Source: Paenibacillus sp. FSL W8-0426
GTDB lineage: Bacteria; Bacillota; Bacilli; Paenibacillales; Paenibacillaceae
DNA: 64,000 nucleotides
NCBI RefSeq assembly: GCF_037969725.1
Contig: NZ_CP150203.1
Coordinates: 6,377,501-6,441,500 of the forward strand
Direction: 5' to 3'
The notes under the pieces were generated by a model. It was not told where the DNA came from. It saw nothing but the letters and a program-made list of their open reading frames with translations, and ran no database searches. Position 1 is the stretch's first letter. Each line of letters starts with the position of its first letter. Shown here one piece after another: positions 54,557 to 63,424 of the stretch. The translations under genes and the position numbers were made by a program.

Positions 54557-56044
54557 TCAAGATTCTTTATGACCAGTTTGGCCTTTCAGCTTGTAATGGA
54601 GGCAGTGGGTTACCCATCTTTGCGCCGCAGCCGGATTCGATCCGAAGTGAACGTGCGTATAACCGGCCATTACGCTCCCTGCAGCATACCCCTCCTTCTT
54701 CATCCCTCGCAGTCCCTTGGTTTCATAGGCAAATGGAGTCTCGAAGCCTTCCTTATAAGTCATGGTGGAGTAATGGAACTCATGCCCTCTCACTCCTTCT
54801 CCTTGTTCCAACAAAAAAGTGCTCTTAACCGCATGGGCTTCACGGTAGCCCAGAGCGGCCCGCTTGGTCTGCATCTGCACATCGGCAGGCACGATGCCTG
54901 CCATCGCATGCGTTTCTCCCTGGCGATCGGTCAGCGTCTCGGCCAGTACCATATACCCCCCGCACTCGGCAAAGAGAGGCATGTCCTTCCGAACCGCCTC
55001 TCTCAAACCTGCAAGAAAACTGCGATTCGCGGCAATGTCGGCGGCAAACTCCTCGGGGAATCCACCTCCCAGATAGATGCCGTCCGCATCATCCGGAATG
55101 CCATCACCCGCCAGCGGACTGAAATATATCAGCCTGGCACCGGCTTCCTCTAATAGCTCCAGATTGTCGGGATAATAAAAATTGAATGCTGCATCTCGTG
55201 CTACCGCAATCGTAGGCCGCTGTTCAGAGGTCTGCTGAGTGTTCTGGTGTTCGGATGGGCGCGAAAATTCAGATGTATCTATACTCTCCCAAGCATCAAG
55301 CGGCGGCGCGCCAGCAGCAATCGCCATAATCGCATCCAGGTCGGTGCCTTCGAGCAGCACATCGGCTGCACGCTGGAACAATGGCTCCAGCTCGCCGCGT
55401 TCAATGGCCGGCACCAATCCCAAATGGCGCTCCGGTATCGAAAGCTCCTCATCGCGCTTCAGCCAGCCAACGACAGGAATGCCGCACATTTGCTCAATCG
55501 CTTTTTTGACGATACCGTAATGTCCGGCACTGCCGCAGCGGTTCACGATCACGCCCGCAATGTTCAGCTCGGGCTCCAGCTGTTGGAAGCCAAGCACGAT
55601 GGCAGCCGCACTGCGGGCCATGCTGCGCACGTCCACGACCAGCAGGACGGGCGTTTGCGTCACGAGTGCAATTTCCGCCGTAGATCCCGTGTTGCTGAGC
55701 GGGTCCTTCCCATCGTAGAGACCCATGACGCCCTCAATGATGGAGATATCCTGCCCGACCGAAGCCTTGGCAAAAGCAGTGCGCACGTATTCCGGCGATG
55801 TCATCCATGCATCGAGATTGCGGGAAGCTCTGCCCGTAACGGCCGTATGATACGTCGGGTCAATGTAATCGGGTCCGCATTTAAAGCCCTGTACACGCAA
55901 GCCGCGGCCGGCAAGGGCCTTCATCAGGCCAAGGGTTACGGTCGTTTTGCCCGCGCCGCTGCCCGTGCCCGCGATAATCAATCGGGGCCTGTTCAAGTCT
56001 GTAAAATTCACTTCTTGATTCGAGGCCATGTTCGAATTCGTCAT
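54557..56044 (-). CDS. cbiA: Cobyrinate a,c-diamide synthase
   Basis: A 495-residue amidotransferase. The N-terminal dethiobiotin-synthetase-like ATPase has P-loop IAGTGSGAGKTT near residue 27 and FKCGPDYIDPTYH. The C-terminal class I glutaminase has the nucleophile Cys in LFAECGGYMVLAE near 365 and a late His. It amidates the a and c side chains of cobyrinate with glutamine and ATP. The ATG at 56044 has GTGGAG 6 nt upstream. It is the last cobalamin gene of the series and is separated from cbiG by a terminator-like hairpin, so it may be expressed separately or less strongly. Confidence 0.96.
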   Translation of the reverse strand: MTNSNMASNQEVNFTDLNRPRLIIAGTGSGAGKTTVTLGLMKALAGRGLRVQGFKCGPDYIDPTYHTAVTGRASRNLDAWMTSPEYVRTAFAKASVGQDISIIEGVMGLYDGKDPLSNTGSTAEIALVTQTPVLLVVDVRSMARSAAAIVLGFQQLEPELNIAGVIVNRCGSAGHYGIVKKAIEQMCGIPVVGWLKRDEELSIPERHLGLVPAIERGELEPLFQRAADVLLEGTDLDAIMAIAAGAPPLDAWESIDTSEFSRPSEHQNTQQTSEQRPTIAVARDAAFNFYYPDNLELLEEAGARLIYFSPLAGDGIPDDADGIYLGGGFPEEFAADIAANRSFLAGLREAVRKDMPLFAECGGYMVLAETLTDRQGETHAMAGIVPADVQMQTKRAALGYREAHAVKSTFLLEQGEGVRGHEFHYSTMTYKEGFETPFAYETKGLRGMKKEGYAAGSVMAGYTHVHFGSNPAAAQRWVTHCLHYKLKGQTGHKES

Positions 56045-56061
56045 TCGTCGCTCCACCTTTC

Positions 56062-56092
56062 AAAAAAACCGCACCGAAAAATCGATGCGGTT
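56062..56092 (-). terminator. Terminator-like hairpin between cbiG and cbiA
   Basis: AACCGCA/TGCGGTT with CGA/TCG, followed by seven T on the minus strand, directly before the cbiA ribosome binding site. It probably attenuates read-through into cbiA. Confidence 0.7.
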
Positions 56093-56181
56093 CAATCCTG
56101 TTCGTTTAGATGCTGCGGGGAAATCAGGTTTACTTTAATTTCGTCGCAGTCTCTCATTCCTGCATTTTGCAAAATGATCAA

Positions 56182-57267
56182 TCAAAATGGGATGCGGGCA
56201 ACCGACAGCGTCAAATTGCCGCTTTTTTTCTTCTCCAGTAACCAGTGGTCCGCACCGGAAGAAAGCAGTGCCGCCGGTTCGCACACGCCGTAAGCTCCTG
56301 TGTACTTGAACACCGTTTCCGACGGGTTTGGCAGCTCGACCGCGTTCAACTCCGCCGGCGTATACGTGACCAGCTCCCAGCCGTACTTGGCGCAAAGCGC
56401 AAGCAGGCCCTCTTCGTCTTTTTTCAAGTCAATTGTAGCTACGTTGCGCACGCTTTTGACCGATAGGGACAGCTCCTCCAATGTGGCGAGCATTTCCCGC
56501 TCCAGCTCTTCCATGGCCGTACCGCGATTGCAGCCCATGCCAAGCACCAGGCTCTTCGGACGGTAGAGCACCCCGTTGCTGAGGAAACGCTCCTGCTCGG
56601 CCTTTGTCAGCAGGCGATCGCTGACGACCAATGCGGCATTGAAGTCGAACGATGCTGCGTCCTCCAGACGATCGAACACGCGAATGTGATCCGGGACGGG
56701 TTTGTCGTACTTCCACCAGTTCCGCTCCCCGGTTTCCCGGATCAAAGCCACAGGCTCCTCGTTCACGACGGCCGCGCTGACGGGCGTGGCCTTGTCGAAG
56801 CTGTCCACCGTCCAGCCCAGCTCGCGGCCGAACAGGTCAACAGGGATCGTGCCCTGCACGTCGGAAGCCGTCGTAATGACGGCGTGCGAACCAAGCACAC
56901 TCGCCACTTGCCGGGTCAGCTCGTTTGCGCCGCCCAGATGCCCGGACAGCACGCTGATGACGTTCTCGCCGCGATCATCGATGACGAGCACGGCCGGGTC
57001 CACTTTTTTGTCGACCAACAGCGGCGCGATCATACGCACCACCGCTCCGAGCGAAATGATGAGAATGATGCCGTTGTACTGTTTGAACAGGTCCGGCAAA
57101 ATCAGCTTCACGGAACCCTCGAACATGCGATAGCCGAGTTCTTCCTCATCTCCCCGCGCAAACTTGGTCATGTAGTATACGTCGGTACCGGGGAATTGCC
57201 CGGCCAGCTCGCGTGCAATTTGCACCCCATGCTTTGTGATCGCCACGACCGCAAACGGGTTACTCAC
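56182..57267 (-). CDS. cbiG: Cobalt-precorrin-5A hydrolase
   Basis: A 361-residue protein with the CbiG N-terminal domain (AVVAITKHGVQIARELAG), the central domain (IILIISLGAVVRMIAPLL then VLSGHLGGANELTRQVA near 105) and the C-terminal CbiG domain (LVLGMGCNRGTAMEELE near 240). It opens the ring lactone and releases acetaldehyde in the anaerobic-type corrin pathway. The GTG start overlaps the cbiF stop by 8 nt. It is not fused to CbiH, unlike in some Bacillota. Confidence 0.95.
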   Translation of the reverse strand: MSNPFAVVAITKHGVQIARELAGQFPGTDVYYMTKFARGDEEELGYRMFEGSVKLILPDLFKQYNGIILIISLGAVVRMIAPLLVDKKVDPAVLVIDDRGENVISVLSGHLGGANELTRQVASVLGSHAVITTASDVQGTIPVDLFGRELGWTVDSFDKATPVSAAVVNEEPVALIRETGERNWWKYDKPVPDHIRVFDRLEDAASFDFNAALVVSDRLLTKAEQERFLSNGVLYRPKSLVLGMGCNRGTAMEELEREMLATLEELSLSVKSVRNVATIDLKKDEEGLLALCAKYGWELVTYTPAELNAVELPNPSETVFKYTGAYGVCEPAALLSSGADHWLLEKKKSGNLTLSVARIPF

Positions 57268-58057
57268 CGGCCTTCACCCCTTTGCGGTAGCCGTGCGTGA
57301 AGGTTTTGTCGTACAGCTTGGAGCGGTGGGCATCCCGGTTCACGATGTCGGGATCGAGCGCCCATCCGGCCAAAATCATCGCATGCATCGTAATGCCTGC
57401 GGCACGCAGGTCGGCTGGGAGGTTTGCCAGCGTCGTGCGCACGATCTTCTGATCAGGCCATGTCGCCCGCTGAACGACGGCCACCGGCGTATCCTCGCTC
57501 CAACCGGCCGCGAGGAATTCGTTTACGACCTTTTTCGCCAGCGTTGCGCTCAAGAATAATGCCACCGTGCAGTGATGCGAAGCCAGATCGCGCAGCTTCT
57601 CCCGCTCCGGCACGGGCGTACGGCCCTCGGCACGGGTCAAGATGACCGTCTGCGTCAGGTCCGGCACGGTCAATTCCGCGCCGAGCACTGCCGCCGAGGC
57701 AAATACCGAGCTGACGCCCGGAATGATCTCGTAAGCAACGCCCTGCTGCTTGAGCAGCACCATCTGTTCCAAAATGGCGCCGTACACGGCCGGATCGCCC
57801 GTATGTACGCGAGCTACGCTCCGCCCTGCGCGCACGGCCTCGCCCATCAGCTCGACCTGCCGCTCCAGGTCCATGCCCGAGCTTTGCAGCACTTCGGCTT
57901 CCGGCTTCGCCGTCGCGATCAATTCGTCATTGACGAGCGAATCGGTGTACAGCACCAGGTCGACGCTGCGCAAAATGTTCGAACCTTTGACCGTGATCAG
58001 CTCGGGATCGCCGGGTCCGGCGCCGACGATGTATACTTTCGGTTCCAATGTTTTCAT
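57260..58057 (-). CDS. cbiF: Cobalt-precorrin-4 C11-methyltransferase
   Basis: A 265-residue tetrapyrrole methylase. It has the glycine loop VYIVGAGPGDPELITVKG at the start, the RVHTGDPAVYGAILEQM strand near 80 and the late APVAVV-type motif DTPVAVVQRATWPDQK. It transfers a methyl group from SAM to C-11. The ATG at 58057 overlaps the cbiL stop as ATGA and has GGTGGTGAG upstream; the open frame further upstream is shadow coding of cbiL. Confidence 0.96.
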   Translation of the reverse strand: MKTLEPKVYIVGAGPGDPELITVKGSNILRSVDLVLYTDSLVNDELIATAKPEAEVLQSSGMDLERQVELMGEAVRAGRSVARVHTGDPAVYGAILEQMVLLKQQGVAYEIIPGVSSVFASAAVLGAELTVPDLTQTVILTRAEGRTPVPEREKLRDLASHHCTVALFLSATLAKKVVNEFLAAGWSEDTPVAVVQRATWPDQKIVRTTLANLPADLRAAGITMHAMILAGWALDPDIVNRDAHRSKLYDKTFTHGYRKGVKAGE

Positions 58058-58770
58058 TTGCTCACCACCATCAGAGTCAAATATTCCAGCTCCTGCCCTT
58101 TCAGCTCGCGTGCGTCGCGCCAAACCAGCTCATACGGAGAAGTCACTTTCGTGACCACCGAAGCTTTACCGCCGAGTCCCATTTCGTCCAGCAGCTCCAG
58201 CATCAGGTCAAGCACCTTGGCCACCTTGATGAACACGATCGTATCGTGGTTTTCGATCGCTTTCCGCATCGCCTCCTTGTCGGAAGTCGCCGGAACGATG
58301 CCTACCTGCTCATCGCCGTCCGCCAAATGCATGTCCAACGCCGCCGCCGCACCCAGCACGGACGAAATGCCCGGAATCGATGAGATCGGCACTTCCGGAT
58401 GTAGCTCGCGCATCAAACGCGCAAGGTGAATGAACGTGCTGTACAGGTTCGGATCGCCCTCGGTCACGAAAGCCACGTCCTTGCCTTCCTTCAGCGCACC
58501 CCAGCATGCTTCCACCGTTTTGTTCCACTCGCGTTCCAGCACGACCGGGTCTTTCGTCATCGGAAAGATCAGGCCAAGCATTTCCTTTTCTTCGGGGTTC
58601 ACGTACAGCTCAACGATTTCGTGGGCATACGATTTGCCGCCCTTCCGCTTCTTCGGATACGCAACGACCGGGCATTCCCGGATCATGCGATACGCTTTGA
58701 CCGTAATCAGTTCCGGGTCTCCCGGACCGACCCCTACGCCATACAGCGTGCCTACTGCTGCCGTGCTCAT
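58054..58770 (-). CDS. cbiL: Precorrin-2 / cobalt-factor II C20-methyltransferase
   Basis: A 238-residue tetrapyrrole methylase with the loop LYGVGVGPGDPELITVKA near residue 9, VAFVTEGDPNLYSTFIHL near 100 and SSIPGISSVLGAAAAL. It methylates C-20 using SAM at the start of the corrin branch. The ATG overlaps the cbiET stop by 4 nt, and AAAGGGG precedes it. Confidence 0.96.
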   Translation of the reverse strand: MSTAAVGTLYGVGVGPGDPELITVKAYRMIRECPVVAYPKKRKGGKSYAHEIVELYVNPEEKEMLGLIFPMTKDPVVLEREWNKTVEACWGALKEGKDVAFVTEGDPNLYSTFIHLARLMRELHPEVPISSIPGISSVLGAAAALDMHLADGDEQVGIVPATSDKEAMRKAIENHDTIVFIKVAKVLDLMLELLDEMGLGGKASVVTKVTSPYELVWRDARELKGQELEYLTLMVVSK

Positions 58771-60068
58771 GTTGTTTGCCCCTTTCTCTCTTCCGCTCCG
58801 CTCTCCCCGGTTAGCTCTTCCGTCTTGTGCCGACCTGTGATCACGTAGATCGGGTTCAGCCCGTCGAAACGCGTCATGTTCAGGATCGGTTTGCTGCGCG
58901 CCGTCTGCAGCAGCGTCACCGATGCATCCAGGCCTGCGCCCTGCATGGCCTTCATGCTGTCATGCAGCGTTTCGATCGTCGCTGCATTGACCACGATGCG
59001 TCCCTCCGGACGCAGTCGGGACGCGCAGAGCGCGATCAGCTCGGCGAGCTCGCCGCCGCTGCCGCCGATGAAGACGGCGTCCGGGTCGGGCCAGCCGTCC
59101 AGCCCCGCAGGGGCCTTGGCATGCAGGACGGTGAAGTCCGTCCGGAATTTGATGCGATTGGCCTCGATGTTCGCGAGGTCGCCTTCATTTTTTTCGACGG
59201 CGAAGACTTGGCCCTTCGACGCAAGCCGCGTGCACTCCACGGCCACCGAGCCGGAGCCCGCTCCGATGTCCCACACGACGCTGTCGTCCCGCAAGCACAG
59301 CTCGGACAGGCTGAACACGCGCACTTCGCGCTTCGTGATCAAGCCCTTCTCCGGCTTCCGCTGGTGGAACTCCTCATCCGCAAAGCCGAACCCTCGGCGC
59401 GCCGGCGGCGCATCCTTGCGGCGCAGCAAAATGACGACGTTCAGCGGACTGCATTCCGTCTCTGCCAGCTCGTCCAGCGTGTAACGTCTTGTACGCTCAT
59501 CCTTGCTGCCAAGGTTTTCGGCCACAAACGCATCGTATTCGGTCATGCCGAAATGCTGCAAATATGCGGCAATGGCGGCGGGGCTGTTTTTGTCGTCGGT
59601 CAGCAGCGCGATTTTGGCCTTACCGTCGATGCGCTGCGCCAGCCCTTGCAAGGGCCGACCGTGCACGCTCTCCAGCACGGCGTCCTGCCAGCTCTCGCCC
59701 AGCCGGGCAAATGCCAGCTGCAGCGAGCTGAGATTCGGCCGGATGTCCAGCGCATCCGGGCCCAGCTTACGCGCCATGTACCCGGCGATGCCGTAAAACA
59801 GCGGGTCCCCTGAGGCAAGCACGACCACGTTTTGCGTGGCATGAAGCTCCTTTATTTTTGCGACCAGTTCGCCCAGTCCGCTTCGGATCGTTAATTTCTC
59901 GCCTGCAAACGCAGGAAAGAACTGCAGCAGCCTCTCGCCGCCAACCAGCACGTCCGCCTGCTCGATGCAAGCGAGGCTGTCCGCAGTCAAGCCTGCTGCA
60001 CCCTCCTCGCCAATGCCGATCATGCGGATCTTTCGATCATTCGTTTCCGTTGATGCCGTCCAGTTCAC
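58767..60068 (-). CDS. cbiET: Bifunctional precorrin-6Y C5,15-methyltransferase/decarboxylase
   Basis: A 433-residue fusion. The N-terminal CbiE methylase (about 15-215) starts with IRMIGIGEEG and contains VVVLASGDPLFYGIAGYM. The C-terminal CbiT domain (about 240-410) is a class I methyltransferase with VVWDIGAGSGSVAVE and AVFIGGSGGEL. CbiE methylates C-5; CbiT methylates C-15 and decarboxylates C-12. The GTG start at 60068 has GGGGAGGG 9 nt upstream and overlaps cbiD by 32 nt; an internal ATG (60023) lacks a good site. Confidence 0.95.
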   Translation of the reverse strand: MNWTASTETNDRKIRMIGIGEEGAAGLTADSLACIEQADVLVGGERLLQFFPAFAGEKLTIRSGLGELVAKIKELHATQNVVVLASGDPLFYGIAGYMARKLGPDALDIRPNLSSLQLAFARLGESWQDAVLESVHGRPLQGLAQRIDGKAKIALLTDDKNSPAAIAAYLQHFGMTEYDAFVAENLGSKDERTRRYTLDELAETECSPLNVVILLRRKDAPPARRGFGFADEEFHQRKPEKGLITKREVRVFSLSELCLRDDSVVWDIGAGSGSVAVECTRLASKGQVFAVEKNEGDLANIEANRIKFRTDFTVLHAKAPAGLDGWPDPDAVFIGGSGGELAELIALCASRLRPEGRIVVNAATIETLHDSMKAMQGAGLDASVTLLQTARSKPILNMTRFDGLNPIYVITGRHKTEELTGESGAEERKGQTT

Positions 60069-61185
60069 TTACTTCCGCCCTCCCCAGTTCCATTCCTTTC
60101 ATCGTGACAAGCACGACCTCTACCGTTAAACCGCCCCCGGCATGTTCCAGACAGTGCCTGCAGGCATATGTACACAATTTTTCGAAATATGGCAAAAATC
60201 CGGCCTCCGTCATCATATCTGCCACCTGCGTCGCCGTGTTGGCTTCCTCGATCGCCTGGGCCAATTCTTCTCCCGCCCCGGTTTCCCGAGCCACGGACGC
60301 AAGAAATCCAAAATCCACCGGCGCGCTCTTGGAATGGACCATCATGACGCCTTGAGCCACTTTGGCAAACTTGCCTGGCATACCCACCAGGCTGATGCGT
60401 TTCATGCCAAGACGTTTGCCGTGTTTAATGGCAAAGCCAACGAAGTCGCCCATCTGAATAAAGGCTTCCTCCGGCAGCTCGGGCATCATCTTCATGGCGT
60501 ATTTCTCGCTGCTGCCCCCGGTCGTCAGCACGATGTGCTCGCAGCCCGAAGCCTGCGCGACTGAAATGGCCTGCACCACGCTGGCCTTGTAGGCCGACGT
60601 GGAGAACGGCACGACCACACCCCGCGTGCCCAGGATGGAGATGCCGCCTATGATACCCAAGCGGGAATTCAGTGTTTTCTTGGCGATTTCCTCGCCGTCG
60701 GGCACGCTGATGACTACCCGTACGCCGCGTGCCGCACCATGCTCGGCGAGCACCTGCGTGACCGCTTCGGTGATCATGCGCCGCGGCACGGGATTGATCG
60801 CCGCCTCGCCGACCGGCACAGGAAGCCCCGGTTTGGTCACCCGGCCCACGCCAATGCCTCCGTCCAGCTCGACGCCCGGCTCGTCCCGCCACGTGACATG
60901 CGCGATGATCTTCGCCAGATGCGTGGCATCGGGATCGTCGCCGGCATCTTTGATCGTGGCGCAAGTCGCCACGCCTTCTTTCAATTCCTGCTCCTGCAGC
61001 TCGAACGAGTGGTCAAAACCTGCCGGCAGCGATACGACGGCCCGATCCGGCACAATGCCGGTCAGCAGCAGCTGCGCGGCCCCTTTCGCCACGGCCGTTG
61101 CGCACGCCCCTGTCGTAAAGCCGGAACGCATCGGTTTATCCGGATCCGGGGCCTCTCCGCTTTTCATGCGTTTTTTTTCCATCAT
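60037..61185 (-). CDS. cbiD: Cobalt-precorrin-5B C1-methyltransferase
   Basis: A 382-residue protein with the CbiD signature RSGFTTGACATAVAKGAAQLL near residue 20, VGRVTKPGLPVPVGEAAINPVPR near 110, and the SAM-associated VLTTGGSSEKYA region near 215. It methylates C-1 in the oxygen-independent route. GGGAGG precedes the first ATG at 9 nt. This gene starts the tightly packed cbiD-ET-L-F-G block. A MITE-like element lies directly upstream. Confidence 0.96.
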   Translation of the reverse strand: MMEKKRMKSGEAPDPDKPMRSGFTTGACATAVAKGAAQLLLTGIVPDRAVVSLPAGFDHSFELQEQELKEGVATCATIKDAGDDPDATHLAKIIAHVTWRDEPGVELDGGIGVGRVTKPGLPVPVGEAAINPVPRRMITEAVTQVLAEHGAARGVRVVISVPDGEEIAKKTLNSRLGIIGGISILGTRGVVVPFSTSAYKASVVQAISVAQASGCEHIVLTTGGSSEKYAMKMMPELPEEAFIQMGDFVGFAIKHGKRLGMKRISLVGMPGKFAKVAQGVMMVHSKSAPVDFGFLASVARETGAGEELAQAIEEANTATQVADMMTEAGFLPYFEKLCTYACRHCLEHAGGGLTVEVVLVTMKGMELGRAEVSELDGINGNE

Positions 61186-61232
61186 GGTCGTTGACCTCCC
61201 GTTCGTACTTGTTGCTTCGATATAGATTGCAA

Positions 61233-61429
61233 TTATATAGGTTGAACAAATGATTATTACACGGGGCCACTACGTGGTCAGAACCATCTTCCGATCGCTC
61301 TTATCCCCGGATTTTTTTGATCCCTTTTTTTCAAGGGGAACATCCGGGGATAAATACGAACGCTTCGCTTCTCCAGATTTTTTCTGCCCTCTCCGTTATC
61401 GTGTAAGTATGCAGTTCAACCTATATAAC
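61233..61429 (+). mobile_element. MITE-like element, copy B (intact)
   Basis: A 197-bp element bounded by 15-bp perfect terminal inverted repeats, TTATATAGGTTGAAC (61233-61247) and GTTCAACCTATATAA (61415-61429). Inside, TTATCCCCGGAT and ATCCGGGGATAA form a strong fold-back, and CACTACGTGGTC is shared with copy A. It encodes no transposase. It fills most of the 309-bp gap between cbiC and cbiD. A short open frame inside resembles one in copy A only because the DNA is repeated. Confidence 0.8.
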
Positions 61430-61494
61430 ATGAGATTCTTTTATAGCAACCCAGTTCCTCAGCTCCTGGGCGTACTTATAGAATGCTATAGCCA

Positions 61495-62142
61495 TTAGGC
61501 TTTGGCCGCCATCAGGGAGATCGCGTTCAATGCAGCGACCACGATGGTGCTGCCGCCCTTGCGGCCGATGTTGGTGATGAACGGAATGTCGAGTTTGCGC
61601 AGCTCGTCCTTCGATTCCGCCGCAGACACAAAGCCGACCGGCATACCGATAATCAGGCCCGGCTTGGCTTCGCCTTCTTTGACCAGACGAATCAGCTCCA
61701 GCAAAGCGGTAGGCGCGTTCCCGATGGCATAAATGCCGCCCTCGTACGTTTTTACCGCTTTGCGCGTGGAAATGATCGCACGGGTTGTGTTCAGGCGTTT
61801 CGCCTCTTCAATGACGTCCGCATCGGAAATATGCACATGCACGTCCCCGCCGAAGCCGCGAATGCGGTCTTTGCTCACGCCGGCCTGGATCATCTGCACG
61901 TCCGCGATGACGGACTGGCCGGCACGAAGCGCTGCGATGCCTGCCGCAATCGCGTCCGGATGGAACACCATGCTGCGTCCGAGCTCAAAATCCGCGGAAG
62001 CGTGAATGACGCGTTGCACCACAGGATATTGTTCAGCCGTGAATGGATGCTCGCCGAGTTCCTCGGTAATCATTTCGAAGCTTTTTCCTTCAATTTCCTG
62101 CGGCTGTACGGTGAGCGGTTTAAATTCCGTTTTGAAATCCAT
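61495..62142 (-). CDS. cbiC: Precorrin-8X / cobalt-precorrin-8 methylmutase
   Basis: A 215-residue protein with CbiC features: VIHASADFELGRSMVFHP near residue 45 (active-site His), VIADVQMIQAGVSKDRI near 75, and the end region GFVSAAESKDELRKLDIPF followed by GRKGGSTIVVAALNA. It moves the C-11 methyl to C-12 to give (hydrogeno)cobyrinate. The ATG at 62142 is chosen because AAGGAG lies 9 nt upstream; an earlier ATG precedes this site. Both flanks carry repeat elements. Confidence 0.96.
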   Translation of the reverse strand: MDFKTEFKPLTVQPQEIEGKSFEMITEELGEHPFTAEQYPVVQRVIHASADFELGRSMVFHPDAIAAGIAALRAGQSVIADVQMIQAGVSKDRIRGFGGDVHVHISDADVIEEAKRLNTTRAIISTRKAVKTYEGGIYAIGNAPTALLELIRLVKEGEAKPGLIIGMPVGFVSAAESKDELRKLDIPFITNIGRKGGSTIVVAALNAISLMAAKA

Positions 62143-62653
62143 GTGCCTGCACTCCTTCATTATTGAAAATGGTATTAACGGTCATGGCGTTCCCTGTTCT
62201 CGGCTTCCTTCTAACGAACCTGAGACACCTTATTCGGGTGTTTTCACACACTTCTTTAGGCTAACGAACATCAGCATCGTTATTGGCGGGAATCCGGACG
62301 AAAGTGACCTTTATACTGCCAAATAGCGTGCCTCAGGTTCGTTACAGTTCCAAGAAGCTTTTTTTCGCAAAATAAGGTGTCTGATGTTCGTTATATTTTC
62401 GGGCCTTGCTTCACTTGAATTTGAATGGTTCAAATTCCAACTAAATAATCAGGCTTAGCCGCTCCGGTTGTCCCCATGATTGTATGTGCTTTATGTGCTT
62501 TGTGTGCTTTGTTTACTTAGTGTTCTGTTTGTATTGCGCTCAACTGTACATTTCGCCGTTCATATGACAGTTAAACTGAACGTCTTCAAGCTCGCCTTAA
62601 ATTGACCCGGAATATACGGTTATCTTTAATTAATCCGGGTTGCTGCACCCATA
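62143..62653. other. Long gap inside the cobalamin gene series
   Basis: It holds copy 3 of the four-box repeat, a perfect 9-3-9 inverted repeat (GAATTTGAA/TTCAAATTC, 62417-62437), a short array of TGTGCTTT-like units (about 62486-62512) and a weak stem (ACCCGGA/TCCGGGT, about 62604-62638) after cbiJ. No gene or B12 riboswitch is seen. Confidence 0.55.
62211..62396. repeat. Four-box F-F-R-R intergenic element, copy 3
   Basis: Forward boxes with CGAAC cores at 62215 and 62265, reverse boxes with core G at 62341 and 62390. Spacings are 50, 76 and 49 nt, as in the other two copies to within one base. Confidence 0.8.
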
Positions 62654-63424
62654 TTACTTATGAAAAATACGCCCTAACTCTTCCAATACGCCTTCGTAAT
62701 GGTCAAACACCGTACCGAACTCGACCTCCGGTCTGGCGATCAGCACGACATGGATGCCCAGTTCCAGCGCCGCTTGCACCTTCTCGTCGACTGCACCGGT
62801 TTTGCCGCTTTCCTTGGTGACCATCACTGTCGTGGCATAATGTTTATATAAGGCTTCATTCAGTTCGCGTGAAAAAGGTCCCTGCATCGCAATGATGTTG
62901 CGCTGCTCCACACCCAGCTCCCCGCATTTCTCCATGTTGTCGAGACGCGGCAGCATTCGCGCCACCAATCGAACGTCCGGATCGCCGAGCAGGTGCTTTG
63001 TGAAAATTTGCAGCGTTTTGCTGCCCGTGGTCAACATGACTGATCCTTTAAGCTCCTTGGCCTTGATCGCTGCTTCCTCGTAAGACGGCACGACATGAAG
63101 CAGCGGATGATCGTCATAGGCCAGTCCTGTCCGTTCATAACGGATATAGGGAATATCCGCCTGTTTAGCCGCTTCCATCGCATTGGCATGGGCTTCCTCC
63201 GCAAATGGATGGCTTGCATCGACAATGGCTTTGCTGCCTTGCTCGCGGGCCAGCTGCGCCATTGCTTCAGCGGTCATGCGGCCTGTCCGCACCTTTAACC
63301 CGGCTTCCGCCAGACTGTTCGCCGCACTCTCCGTTACCACCGACGTTAACACTTCAACACCGGTTTCGTGAATGCGTAACGCCAACTCCCGCGCATCGCT
63401 TGTTCCGCACAACATCAGGATCAT
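62654..63424 (-). CDS. cbiJ: Precorrin-6A / cobalt-precorrin-6A reductase
   Basis: A 256-residue NAD(P)H-dependent reductase. It opens with MILMLCGTSDARELALRIHE (nucleotide loop GTSDAREL) and contains IVDASHPFAEEAHANA near 90, PYIRYERTG and VMVTKESGKTGAVDEKV near 205, all typical of CobK/CbiJ. It reduces the corrin ring between the C1 and C5/15 methylations. The ATG overlaps the cbiX stop (ATGA). Confidence 0.95.
   Translation of the reverse strand: MILMLCGTSDARELALRIHETGVEVLTSVVTESAANSLAEAGLKVRTGRMTAEAMAQLAREQGSKAIVDASHPFAEEAHANAMEAAKQADIPYIRYERTGLAYDDHPLLHVVPSYEEAAIKAKELKGSVMLTTGSKTLQIFTKHLLGDPDVRLVARMLPRLDNMEKCGELGVEQRNIIAMQGPFSRELNEALYKHYATTVMVTKESGKTGAVDEKVQAALELGIHVVLIARPEVEFGTVFDHYEGVLEELGRIFHK

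Noticed and set aside
61186..62653. Cobalamin riboswitch upstream of cbiD or cbiC
   Set aside because: No B12-box-like GCCACTG or typical fold was recognised; the gaps are filled with repeats. It would be expected upstream of cbiX, outside the window.
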